From: Frankia nepalensis
GTDB lineage: Bacteria; Actinomycetota; Actinomycetes; Frankiales; Frankiaceae
Reading direction: 5' to 3'
DNA length: 40,158 nucleotides
NCBI RefSeq assembly: GCF_016786325.1
Contig: NZ_JADWYU010000126.1
Location: 1-40,158 of the forward strand
The first letter of the stretch is position 1, and each line of letters starts with the position of its first letter. The notes under the pieces were generated by a model. It was given only the letters and a program-made list of their open reading frames with translations. It was not told where the DNA came from and did not search any database. Position numbers and translations under genes: made by a program. Shown here piece after piece: positions 15,725 to 23,332 of this stretch.

Positions 15725-16549
15725 TCAGGTGTGGACGCCGTCGACGTAGATGTCGAGCTTTTCGTCGTAGAAGCAGACCAGGCCCGCGATGCGGATGCTT
15801 TCGAAGAGCGGGGTTCGGTAGATCCAGATGACGTCCTTGTGGACGGTGCCGTTGACCTCGACCGAGAAATAGCCGGCCTCGCCCTTGTAGGGGCAGTGAG
15901 TGACGCTGTCCGACGGGCGGAGCAGCTCGGTCCGCACGTCGGAGAGCGGGAGGTAGAACCGGGGCCTGATGCCCGTCTCGAACAGCACCGTCGGGCGGGT
16001 CGACTCGGCGACCGTCACCCCGTCGATCTCGACCCGGACATGCCGGGAGCTGGACAGCACGTCGACCCGGTGGTACGGGTTGCGTGCGTGCCCGTAGACG
16101 ATCTCGTCCTCCTCCAGCCAGGTGTCCATCGCGTCCCAGTCGAGTCGGACCAGGCCGCGTAGCTCCGGCATCGGGGAGTCCGGGTAGGTCGCGGCCGCGT
16201 CCTCGGCGCGCCGGCCGTCGACGACCACGTCGTGCCGAGTCGCGTCGCCGCGGCTGGGGGAGCGCGCGACCTTGCCGTTGGGTACCAGCTCGGCCCGGAA
16301 GTCCTCGGCTGGCAGGTAGTACACGGGGTAGTGCGGCCCCTCCCACACCAGCACCGGCCGGACCGTGTCGACGACGAGGGCGCCGCCGAGCAGGGCCCGC
16401 ACCCGCTTGGCCCCCTGCTCCGCCCGTACTCGGCCGCGCCCGGGCCCGGCCGCGGGCTTCGCCGATCCCACCGGTGGCAACGCCGAAACGCTCGTAGAGC
16501 CAGTCGGCTCCGCGGAGGTCGAGCTGGTCGTGGAGCTTGTGGTCGTCAT
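15725..16549 (-). CDS. Tandem DUF427-domain protein
   Basis: A 274-residue protein with a Ser/Thr-rich start (1-40) and two copies of the ~90-residue DUF427 beta domain. Copy 1 has VRPVLVWEGPHYPVYYLPAEDF; copy 2 has STRPTVLFETGIRPRFYLPLSD, HCPYKGEAGYFSV and the closing FYDEKLDIYVDG. The phrase YLP followed by CPYKG is diagnostic; in copy 1 the Cys-Pro-Tyr-Lys-Gly is replaced by SPSRGDATRHDVVV, so only copy 2 keeps the full motif. The ATG has a strong Shine-Dalgarno (GGAGGA, 8 bases). It lies 74 bases after the cupin gene on the same strand and is probably co-transcribed. DUF427 function is not established. Confidence 0.88.
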   Translation of the reverse strand: MTTTSSTTSSTSAEPTGSTSVSALPPVGSAKPAAGPGRGRVRAEQGAKRVRALLGGALVVDTVRPVLVWEGPHYPVYYLPAEDFRAELVPNGKVARSPSRGDATRHDVVVDGRRAEDAAATYPDSPMPELRGLVRLDWDAMDTWLEEDEIVYGHARNPYHRVDVLSSSRHVRVEIDGVTVAESTRPTVLFETGIRPRFYLPLSDVRTELLRPSDSVTHCPYKGEAGYFSVEVNGTVHKDVIWIYRTPLFESIRIAGLVCFYDEKLDIYVDGVHT

Positions 16550-16623
16550 ACGTCCATTCCTCCGTCGTCCGCTCCTTGACGCAACCGTTGGGCCGGCCGT
16601 GTGCTTCCCTCCGGACTGGCCGG

Positions 16624-17109
16624 TCAGCGCGGTTCGGTGCCCAGGCCGGCCTGCCGGTCGGTGCGCGGGGCCAGCCAGTCGGGCCAGGGGACCGCCGGGT
16701 TGGGCAGGGGCCGCGCGCCGCGGTTGGCGAGCAGCCGGGCGAAGCCCTCCGGGTCGGCGGGGACGGCCCGCGGGTCGCCCGTCATGATCTCGTAGAGCGT
16801 GGCGCCCTCGGGTCCCGCGACCAGTGGGCCGAAGACGGCGCCGTGCTCCAGGGTGAGGTGCGTGCCGGCCGGGCAGGGCCGGTCGCCGACCAGCACCTCG
16901 CCGGCGACGACGAAGACGAAATGGTCCGACATGTGGCCGTGCCGCTCGACGACCATCCCCGGGTCGTAGCGCGCGTAGATGACCATCCGCTCCGGCGACC
17001 ACTCCAGGAACTTCTCCCAGACGGACACCCGCCGCCCGCCCGGGTGCTCCTGGGCCTTGACCTCGTGCCATGGCACGTCGCCGACAGAGACGATCTTCAG
17101 TTCGGGCAC
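16624..17109 (-). CDS. Cupin-domain protein
   Basis: A 161-residue single-cupin protein. Motif 1 is GMVVERHGHMSDHFVFVVAGEV (metal ligands probably His57, His59 and His63); motif 2 is EHGAVFGPLVAG with His89. GTG start with GGAGG four bases upstream. Small cupins act as dioxygenases, decarboxylases or isomerases, or simply bind metal and ligand; nothing here decides which. It is transcribed divergently from an amidohydrolase gene, with a 31-bp dyad between them, and followed by the DUF427 gene. The pairing suggests a shared substrate pathway (inference). Confidence 0.85.
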   Translation of the reverse strand: MPELKIVSVGDVPWHEVKAQEHPGGRRVSVWEKFLEWSPERMVIYARYDPGMVVERHGHMSDHFVFVVAGEVLVGDRPCPAGTHLTLEHGAVFGPLVAGPEGATLYEIMTGDPRAVPADPEGFARLLANRGARPLPNPAVPWPDWLAPRTDRQAGLGTEPR

Positions 17110-17170
17110 GGTGCCTCCAGACCGCGTGGCGGATGACCAGATGATCGATGTGACCTGGGTCTCGACAGGT

Positions 17171-17201
17171 CGCTTTGTGAAAAGTAACTTTCCAAAAAGC
17201 G
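17171..17201. promoter_or_regulatory. 31-bp dyad in the cupin/amidohydrolase divergent promoter
   Basis: The site is centred on 17186: outer arms CGCTTT (17171-17176) and AAAGCG (17196-17201), inner AAAGTAACTTT (17181-17191). 13 of 15 pairs match. It is the AT-rich part of a 162-base divergent region, so one regulator could control both genes. The inner core recalls HxlR- or MarR-type sites; the MarR gene at 18586 is a candidate. Confidence 0.65.
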
Positions 17202-17271
17202 ATCCGCAATCCCGCTCGCCGGGGCTCCATCTCTCGCCAGCGGACCTCGTCCGCAGACAAGGGGGCCGGCC

Positions 17272-18540
17272 ATGGCCGTCACCGACATCACCGCGCCCAC
17301 GCCCGCGTCCGCCGCCGGCTCCGTGACGCCGGCGCCGGAGGACCTACCCAAGATCATCTCGGTGGACGACCACATTCTCGAGCCGCGGGACCTGTGGCAG
17401 CGGGAGCTACCGGCCGCGATGCGCGAGCGCGGGCCGAAGGTCGTCCGCGACAAGCTCAAGCTGCACTTCTCCGGCGGGCACTACGGCTTCACCCGGGGCG
17501 CCGAGGACGGCCGCTGGTGCGACCTGTGGATCTACGACGACCTCGTCTACCCGACCGGCCTGCTGCACGCCTCCGCCGGCGTCCCCGCCGCGGAGGTGAA
17601 GAACCTCCCCGCCGTCTACGAGGACTTCCGCCCCGGCACCTATGACCGCGACGCGCGGCTGGCCGACATGGACGTCAACCACGTCGAGGCGGCGATCAAC
17701 TTCCCGAACACCTTCCCCCGGTTCTGCGGCCAGGGGTTCGCCGAGCGTCCCGACAAGGACGTCGCGCTCGCCTGCATCCGGATCTACAACGACTGGATGA
17801 TCGACGAATGGTGCGGCGGCGCCGGCCGGGGGCGGCTCGTCCCGTTGACCCTCATCCCGCTGTGGGACCCGGAGCTCGCCGCCGCCGAGGTGCGCCGCTG
17901 CGCCGCCAAGGGCTCGTACGCGATCGCCTTCTCCGAGAACCCGAGCAGGCTCGGGTTCGCCTCCATCCACTCCGGTGCCTGGGACGTGCTGTGGCGGGCC
18001 TGCGAGGAGACCGGCACCGTCGTGACGATGCACATCGGCTCGTCGTCGACCATGCCGTCCACCTCGCCGGACGCCCCGCTGGCCGTCAGCATGTCGCTGT
18101 CGTCGCAGAACGCCGAGGGTTCGCTGTGTGACTGGATCTTCTCGGGCACGCTCGACCGGTTCCCGGGCCTGACCATCGTGTACGCCGAGAGCCAGGTCGG
18201 CTGGATGCCGTACCTGCTGGAGCGGATGGACCTGGTCTGGAAGGGCGACGTCGGCGGCGGCGCGAAGCTGCCGAACCCGCCGAGCAGCTACGTGAAGGGC
18301 CGCGTCTACGGCTGCCTGTTCGACGACCAGCACGGCCTGGTGTCCCGCCATGAGGTCGGCCTCGACCAGATCGTCTTCGAGACCGACTACCCGCACACCG
18401 ACGGCACGTGGCCGCACTCCCGCGCCGTCGCCCACCGGCTGTGCGCCGGGGCGGACATGGACGCCGCCGAGGTCCACAAGTTCGTCCGCGGCAACGCGAT
18501 CCGCGCCTTCGGCCTGGAGCGTTTCGGAATCACGGACTGA
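17272..18540 (+). CDS. Amidohydrolase-2 family metal-dependent hydrolase (paralogue A)
   Basis: A 422-residue protein of the amidohydrolase-2 superfamily (PF04909-like TIM barrel). The N-terminal metal motif is ISVDDHILEP (DxH at 32-34). Further signatures are the central MHIGSSS histidine, YAESQVGWMPYLLERMD and the C-terminal FETDYPHTDGTWP aspartate. Family members include decarboxylases such as ACMSD and gamma-resorcylate decarboxylase, and hydrolases, so the reaction is open. Good Shine-Dalgarno (AAGGGGG). It is one of three paralogues in the window (others at 23909 and 30231) and is followed 45 bases on by a marR gene. Confidence 0.88.
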   Translation: MAVTDITAPTPASAAGSVTPAPEDLPKIISVDDHILEPRDLWQRELPAAMRERGPKVVRDKLKLHFSGGHYGFTRGAEDGRWCDLWIYDDLVYPTGLLHASAGVPAAEVKNLPAVYEDFRPGTYDRDARLADMDVNHVEAAINFPNTFPRFCGQGFAERPDKDVALACIRIYNDWMIDEWCGGAGRGRLVPLTLIPLWDPELAAAEVRRCAAKGSYAIAFSENPSRLGFASIHSGAWDVLWRACEETGTVVTMHIGSSSTMPSTSPDAPLAVSMSLSSQNAEGSLCDWIFSGTLDRFPGLTIVYAESQVGWMPYLLERMDLVWKGDVGGGAKLPNPPSSYVKGRVYGCLFDDQHGLVSRHEVGLDQIVFETDYPHTDGTWPHSRAVAHRLCAGADMDAAEVHKFVRGNAIRAFGLERFGITD

Positions 18541-18585
18541 CGCGGCGCCGGGGCCGGCCGCGGGCCGCGTCTAGAGTTCCGAGAC

Positions 18586-19116
18586 ATGCCGAACGGGCGC
18601 GCGATGACCGCGACGAGCGCGACAACGGTGGCCGCGCCAGCGCGTGAGCCCGGGTGGGTCGACGAGGTCGGCCTGACCGGGGGCGCCGGCCTGCTCGCCC
18701 GGCTGGTGCGGCTCAACATGCTGGTCTCGGCGGCGCTCGACGGCCTTGTCGAGCCGTTTGGGCTGACGGTGGCCGACTACCTGGTACTCGGCACGATCCG
18801 GCACTCACCCGGTGGACAGGGCGCGCCGAGCCGGCTGTGCCGACTGCTCGGCCGCACCAGCGGCGGCATGACGCTCGCCCTTGACCGCCTGGCCGCCGCC
18901 GGTCTGGTCAGCCGCGCCCCGGACCCGACCGACCGGCGCCGGATCATCGTCGAGCTCACCGAGGCCGGCGACGTCCTGAGTCGCCGCGTCAACGACCGCC
19001 TGCACGAGTGGGAGGCCGAGCTCGCGCTCCCAGCGGCGGTGCGCGACGACCTCCACCTCACCCTGGACGTCCTTCTCGACGCCGTCGCCACCCCCGGCGC
19101 CGGGCGCCGGCCGTAG
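18586..19116 (+). CDS. MarR-family transcriptional regulator
   Basis: A 176-residue winged-helix protein. The segment LDGLVEPFGLTVADYLVLGTIRHSPGG leads into the recognition helix (SRLCRLLGRTSGGMTLALDRLAAAGLV) and the wing DPTDRRRIIVELTEAG, a typical MarR signature. The first ~25 residues are not part of the domain, and a second ATG at 18604 is possible. It follows the amidohydrolase gene by 45 bases on the same strand, so it likely regulates that gene and perhaps the divergent cupin-DUF427 pair through the 31-bp dyad (inference). MarR proteins usually respond to phenolic or other small aromatic ligands. Confidence 0.9.
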   Translation: MPNGRAMTATSATTVAAPAREPGWVDEVGLTGGAGLLARLVRLNMLVSAALDGLVEPFGLTVADYLVLGTIRHSPGGQGAPSRLCRLLGRTSGGMTLALDRLAAAGLVSRAPDPTDRRRIIVELTEAGDVLSRRVNDRLHEWEAELALPAAVRDDLHLTLDVLLDAVATPGAGRRP

Positions 19117-19178
19117 GGCCGCCGCGCGCCGCCCTTGGGCACTGCCCTCGTGGCGGGCCGCCAGCGGGCGGGCGTGGG

Positions 19179-19586
19179 TCAGGCCCGGCGGCGGAGGCGG
19201 AGGAGCGGGATGCGGCGGCTGCCGGCCTTCGCCTTGTACTCGCTGAAGGCGGCCGACTGGGTGGTGAAGCCCTCCCATTCGCGGTCGTAGTCGGGGCCGG
19301 TGATCTCGGTGGCGGTGACCTCGACGACGCCGCCACCGGTCTCGATCGCGACGTCGGGGTGGGCGAGGAGGTTGTGGTACCAGGCCGGGTTGGTGGGGGC
19401 GCCGGCGAACGAGGCGGCGACGACCCAGTCATCCCCGGAGCGGCGGCCCAGGACGGGGTTGACCCGTTCGGTGCCGCTGCGGGCGCCAATGGTGTGCAGC
19501 AGGATCAGGCTCCTGCCGAATCCGCCGGTGCTCACGTTCCCGTTGTTCGCCCGGAACTCGGCGATCACGGTGTCGTTCCAGTTCAA
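19179..19586 (-). CDS. Ddn-family deazaflavin (F420)-dependent nitroreductase
   Basis: A 135-residue protein matching the Ddn family almost end to end: VIAEFRANNG, LILLHTIGARSGTERVNPV, SFAGAPTNPAWYHNLLAHPDV, then the closing ETGGGVVEVTATEI and the basic C-terminus RRIPLLRLRRRA. Members use reduced coenzyme F420 for quinone or nitro reductions. The start is a TTG at 19586 with only a weak GGAAG upstream, chosen because the preceding residues fit the family N-terminus. It is convergent with the marR gene; no operon partner within 160 bases. Confidence 0.9.
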   Translation of the reverse strand: MNWNDTVIAEFRANNGNVSTGGFGRSLILLHTIGARSGTERVNPVLGRRSGDDWVVAASFAGAPTNPAWYHNLLAHPDVAIETGGGVVEVTATEITGPDYDREWEGFTTQSAAFSEYKAKAGSRRIPLLRLRRRA

Positions 19587-19755
19587 CGCAGCTCGCTTCC
19601 GTAGGGAGCCGCCGGGGCTCGGGGGCGGCGCCGAGGCCGGGCGGGCCGGCGCCCGCCGCTCGGCAACCTAACTCCGGCGCCGGCCCGCCGCCCGGTGGGA
19701 CGCCCTGAGGTGTTGTCCACGCCGTTGACGGGGCGCGGCCGGCGATCCGCGCGTC

Positions 19756-20388
19756 TCACCAGCCGGCGACCCAGGTGTACCAGGGGCCATCGAGATGGTG
19801 GTACCTCGGTGACTCGAAGGAGCCGTTCGCGAGCGCGGGGTCGGGCCCGTCCGGCAGGTAGGCGAAACCCGCGTCGTCAAACAGGGCGCCGGTTTCCTCA
19901 TAGAAGATGACCGCGGTGCCGACCCGGTAGGCGCCGATGATCCGGTAGGCGCCCACCCAGGTGGGGACGTCGATGTCGTGCCATTCGGCGTCCGCGGATG
20001 CCGGGGGCAGGCCGACGACGACGGACTCGAATGCTCCGCGACTGAGATCCCACCTCACCGGCCGCGGCACGTCGGCCACGACCAGCCCGGCGACGAGCGC
20101 GCCGACCAGCGGCGCGACCGGGAACCACCAGGACCAGCGGACGCGGACCCACGTGGCGAGCGCGACGCGGACATTCCAGATGAACGCCGCGACGGCCAGC
20201 GCGAACACCGAGCTGACGGTCAACAGGAAGTCGCCCACCGGCGCGCTCGCCGCCCAGAGCAACGCCGCCGTGGGAACCACGAGGAACCCGTGGAAAACCC
20301 AGCCCGGCGGTTGCGCCCAGACGCGCAGGTACTGGCCCCGGACAGGTCGGGAAGCCTCCCTGTAGAACACGGCAATACCGTCCCACAA
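19756..20388 (-). CDS. Unknown actinobacterial membrane protein, three TM
   Basis: A 210-residue protein with three hydrophobic helices (about 30-48, 55-72 and 90-105) and a C-terminal soluble part with aromatic-rich segments (GAYRIIGAYRVGTAVIFYEE, GFAYLPDGPDP, YHHLDGPWYTWVAGW). I recognise no named family, although the ending YLPDGP...HLxGxWYTW looks like a recurring uncharacterised actinomycete protein. The TTG start is uncertain; a GTG about six codons later would also serve. It is 53 bases after the nitroreductase gene on the same strand. Confidence 0.6.
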   Translation of the reverse strand: MWDGIAVFYREASRPVRGQYLRVWAQPPGWVFHGFLVVPTAALLWAASAPVGDFLLTVSSVFALAVAAFIWNVRVALATWVRVRWSWWFPVAPLVGALVAGLVVADVPRPVRWDLSRGAFESVVVGLPPASADAEWHDIDVPTWVGAYRIIGAYRVGTAVIFYEETGALFDDAGFAYLPDGPDPALANGSFESPRYHHLDGPWYTWVAGW

Positions 20389-20441
20389 AGTGCGGCAATG
20401 CCGGTACTTCTCTTACTTCTCCGTGTCCGGCGAAGGCGCCG

Positions 20442-21128
20442 TCAGGGTGTGGCGGTGAACGGCTCGCCGTCGAAGGTGTCGAAACGGGTGAACTCCGCGA
20501 CCGGGCGGCGGGTGAGCTTGGTGGCGCGCCGCTCGGGGTAGCCGAGGGCGAGGACGCCGGCGATCGCGTGGTCCGGCGGGATGGCCAGCAGCTTCGCCGC
20601 CGCCGGCTCGCGGCGGACCAGGAACGTCGTCAGCGTCCCGCCGAGCCCCTCGTCGCGCGCCGCGAGCAGGACGTTCTGCGCGAACGGGTAGACCGACCCG
20701 CCGCCGACGATGCTCGTCCGCTCCAGCTCGATGTCCATCACCGCGAGCGCGGTGAGCCGCGCGACCAAAACCAGCAGTGCGGGCGCCCGGTCGAGGTCGT
20801 CGACGAACGACATCGGCGCCGGGGTCGCCGCCGCCTGCTCGAGGTCGACGGCCGGGCCGTGCCAGCGTCCGTCCTTGCCCGGCGCGAACGGGCGCACCCC
20901 GGCCGCGACCTGCGCCCGGTACTCGCGCCAGCCCAGCACCGCCAGGTCGCGCACCGCCCGGCGGATCGCCGGGTCGCGCAGCACGAGCACCGTCCACGGC
21001 TGGGTGTTGCCGCCGCTGGGCGCGAACCGGGCGTTGTCGAGCACCCGCGCGAGCACGTCGTCGGGCACGGGCTCGTCGGTGAACGTGCGCACCGCGCCCG
21101 ACGTGCGCATCGCCTCGCGCAGCTCCAT
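20442..21128 (-). CDS. Nitroreductase-family FMN protein
   Basis: A 228-residue protein of the nitroreductase fold: MELREAMRTSGAVRTFTDEPV with Arg and Thr/Ser FMN contacts, LDNARFAPSGGNTQPWTVLVL, and the C-terminal QNVLLAARDEGLGGTLTTFL and GVLALGYPERRATKLTRRPVAE segments. Full length for the family. Members reduce nitro compounds or quinones with NAD(P)H, or dehydrogenate substrates. The GAGGGAGCG upstream supports the ATG. It stands between the binding-protein gene (upstream on the same strand, 364-base gap) and the membrane protein gene. Confidence 0.9.
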   Translation of the reverse strand: MELREAMRTSGAVRTFTDEPVPDDVLARVLDNARFAPSGGNTQPWTVLVLRDPAIRRAVRDLAVLGWREYRAQVAAGVRPFAPGKDGRWHGPAVDLEQAAATPAPMSFVDDLDRAPALLVLVARLTALAVMDIELERTSIVGGGSVYPFAQNVLLAARDEGLGGTLTTFLVRREPAAAKLLAIPPDHAIAGVLALGYPERRATKLTRRPVAEFTRFDTFDGEPFTATP

Positions 21129-21148
21129 CCGGCCCCGCTCCCTCTGTC

Positions 21149-21190
21149 TGTGCCGCTCAGCCCGTGCCGCTCAGCCTGTGCCGCCTCGGC
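21149..21190. repeat. 14-bp tandem repeat
   Basis: Two near-identical units TGTGCCGCTCAGCC / CGTGCCGCTCAGCC and a diverged third, upstream of the nitroreductase gene. Confidence 0.75.
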
Positions 21191-21346
21191 GCGTGCCGCG
21201 CCGCGGCCGGCGTCAACCGTCGTCAGGGCACGACGGTAGCCGGGCGCGGCCTGCGCCGCGCCCGGCTGTGCCCGAAACGCCAGGACCGCGCGGGTGCCTG
21301 TACCCGCCGGTGGTCCGCGGGCCGGCGGGGCCGTGGGCCGCGTCGT

Positions 21347-21385
21347 CCTGTCCGACGTCAGGGGCATTCCTGTCCGACGTCAGGG
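21347..21385. repeat. Two copies of dispersed repeat CCTGTCCGACGTCAGGG
   Basis: Copies at 21347-21363 and 21369-21385 (22-bp period). A third copy is at 39732-39748, with an inverted, 15-of-17-matching copy at 39794-39810. Each copy is itself partly symmetric (CCTG...CAGG). Confidence 0.85.
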
Positions 21386-21426
21386 CGCGCGCAGGCCGCG
21401 GTTCGTGCCCCTAACGACTGACCGGA

Positions 21427-21459
21427 GACCCAAGATCCCCGCGGAGGGGGTGCTGGGTC
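21427..21459 (-). terminator. Candidate terminator after the binding-protein gene
   Basis: GACCCA (21427-21432) pairs with TGGGTC (21454-21459) and ATCCCC with GGGGGT inside, around a GCGGA loop. It lies 34 bases past the stop at 21493 on the minus strand. No T-tract. Confidence 0.5.
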
Positions 21460-21492
21460 GTTGAGCGGAGGGAGTTTTCGGGAGGGGAGGGG

Positions 21493-22875
21493 TCAGTCCT
21501 CGTCGGGCTTGGTCTGGGGCGCCAGGAGGGGGGACTGGGTGTTGGACGGCCACTGGGGGCGGTAGTAGCCGCGGAAGTGCAGCTCGCCGCCGCGCAGTTC
21601 CCGGATGGTGAGGAAGTCGCCCTTGTAGCCGCGGTGGTCGTACGGCGCGAACGTGATGTAGGCGCCCGGGCCGCCGTTGGTGCACGGCATCCACTTGATC
21701 TTCTCCAGCCCCAGCCGGACCTCCTCCGGGGTGGGGATGGTGGCGTTCGCGATGCCGTGGATCGCGGCCCGCGCGGTGTCGTAGCCGAGCGCGACGACGA
21801 CGTTGCGGGTCACCCGGCCGAAGCGTGCCTCGAAACGGCGGACCATCGCCTCGTAGTTCGGGTTCGCGCCGTCCTCGCCGAGCTGGTCGACCCCGTGCCA
21901 GCCCTCCAGGCCCTCGGCCCAGGCGTTCGAGTTCGAGTAGAACATGAACGCGGTGCCCATGAACCGCGGCGGGTCCCAGTCCAGGGCCTTGAACGCCTGG
22001 GCGAACCGGAACGTCGAGTAGCCGTAGCCCATGTAGACGATCGCCTCGGCGCCCTGGGCCCGCATCGTCTCCAGGTGCTCCTGGAAGTTCTTCGGGTTCG
22101 GCCCGAGGCTGACCTCCTTGACGATCTCGACGCCCACGTTCTGCGCCGCCGTCCGGAAGTAGTCCGAGTAGGTGTCGCCCGACGACCCCTTCTCCCAGAA
22201 GAAGCCGACCTTGGTGTGGCCCTGCTGGGCGCACCAGTTCGCGCCCATCACCGACTCGGTCGGGATGTCGCCGTTGGCGACGGTGAAACAGTAGTCACCG
22301 GCGAACTTGACGGACCCGGTCCAGCCGATGCAGGACACCCCGGTCCTGTTCGCGGTGTCCATCAGGTTCAGCGAGTTGTCCGAGATCATCGGGCCGAGCA
22401 CGACGACGCAGCCGTCGTCGACCAGCTTCTGGTAGCCGCGGCGGACCTTGAGGTAGTTCTCTCGCGGCAGCCCGCGCGCGTCCGCCGTGATGATCTCGAC
22501 CGGCCGGTCGTAGACGCCCTCGTTGAGCGCGTCCTCGACGGCGAGGATCGTGGAGTCGACCCAGTCGGACAGCAGCTGACCGAGGTCCATGTCGACCAGG
22601 ATGCCGATCTTCACCGGCTCGAACGGGTCACCCTGGGAGACGACGCCGCGCGTCGGCGGGTAGACGACGATCGACTCGACCGCCTTCTCGCCGATCCGCC
22701 CGCCGCCCTCGTACCAACGACCGTCCGGGTCGTTGTAGGTCACGGTGTCCGTGCCGCGCTCGACCGTGGAGACGGCCCGGTCCGACCGGGCGATCCCGTG
22801 GTCCACCGGCGCGGGGAACAGCCGCTCGGCGTACCGCGGGGCCGTCCGCTCCTGAGGTGAGTCCTGCTCGCTCAT
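21493..22875 (-). CDS. Leaderless branched-chain-type periplasmic-binding-protein homologue
   Basis: A 460-residue protein of the Peripla_BP_6/Leu-Ile-Val-binding type: VKIGILVDMDLGQ, YQKLVDDGCVVVLGPMISDN, VSCIGWTGSVKFAGDYCF, VGFFWEKGSSGDTYSDYF, AIVYMGYGYSTFRFAQAF and IHGIANATIPTPEEVRLGLEKIK. These cover both lobes. Unlike normal transporter subunits, it has no signal peptide or lipobox: the first ~85 residues are polar (MSEQDSPQERTAPRYAERLF and on). No ABC permease or ATPase gene is nearby. It therefore may act inside the cell as a ligand sensor or carrier (AmiC-like) instead of in import. Strong Shine-Dalgarno (GAGGAG). It is divergent from the catabolic operon, with a dyad in its promoter. 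Confidence 0.88.
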   Translation of the reverse strand: MSEQDSPQERTAPRYAERLFPAPVDHGIARSDRAVSTVERGTDTVTYNDPDGRWYEGGGRIGEKAVESIVVYPPTRGVVSQGDPFEPVKIGILVDMDLGQLLSDWVDSTILAVEDALNEGVYDRPVEIITADARGLPRENYLKVRRGYQKLVDDGCVVVLGPMISDNSLNLMDTANRTGVSCIGWTGSVKFAGDYCFTVANGDIPTESVMGANWCAQQGHTKVGFFWEKGSSGDTYSDYFRTAAQNVGVEIVKEVSLGPNPKNFQEHLETMRAQGAEAIVYMGYGYSTFRFAQAFKALDWDPPRFMGTAFMFYSNSNAWAEGLEGWHGVDQLGEDGANPNYEAMVRRFEARFGRVTRNVVVALGYDTARAAIHGIANATIPTPEEVRLGLEKIKWMPCTNGGPGAYITFAPYDHRGYKGDFLTIRELRGGELHFRGYYRPQWPSNTQSPLLAPQTKPDED

Positions 22876-23332
22876 CTATGACTCCTCGCCGCTTGCCGCT
22901 CGCCGCGCCGCTGAGCACGCGCATCATTTGAATGATCGTTCATCCTGGAGAATTGCTGCTCAGGCGCTACGTCTACCATCCGTCCCGCCATGCCGGCAAG
23001 GTGTCGCCACCGGTCGGCTGGCATGGCCGGGCCGCCGCGGGTGGCGGCGCCTGACGTCCTCCCCCGGACCTCCGCGAAACCGCCGACCCGGCGGGTCGCC
23101 GTTGGCGAACCTCAGGGCCCCGTCGGCCGGACACCAGCCTGACCGCGGCGCCCGGTGGCGGATCTCGAGAATCAGGGGTGGGCACAGTGGGACTATTGAG
23201 CTAATCTCCGGAACCGGAGGCCGCGATGCTGTCGAGGGCTTGGCCCTCGCTCGGCCGTGCCGGGGCGTGTCCGACCGGGCACTGGGGCTGGCGAGCGGTC
23301 CGTTCGGCAGAGAAAGGGCGGTTTGTGTCACT
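22876..23332. other. 457-bp divergent intergenic region
   Basis: It lies between the binding-protein gene and the DUF35 gene. The end near the binding-protein gene has the overlapping dyads at 22923-22942. An open frame runs from 22928 into the DUF35 gene, but its first part does not look like protein. Confidence 0.6.
22923..22942. promoter_or_regulatory. Operator-like overlapping dyads upstream of the binding-protein gene
   Basis: ATCATT-TG-AATGAT (22923-22936) overlaps TGAATGATCGTTCA (22929-22942), which matches 12 of 14 positions of a palindrome. It sits 48-67 bases before the minus-strand ATG. The TGAAYGATCRTTCA core is the kind of site TetR-family regulators use; no TetR gene is adjacent. 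Confidence 0.6.

Larger units (their letters stand above)
21129..21492. other. 364-bp repeat-rich intergenic region
   Basis: It contains a 14-bp repeat (21149-21190), two copies of a 17-bp dispersed repeat (21347-21363 and 21369-21385) and a hairpin (21427-21459). No gene seen. Confidence 0.75.

Noticed and set aside
15725-17109. Cupin-DUF427 pair as part of the pigment locus
   Set aside because: It is 20 kb from the PKS gene and shares a promoter region with an amidohydrolase instead.
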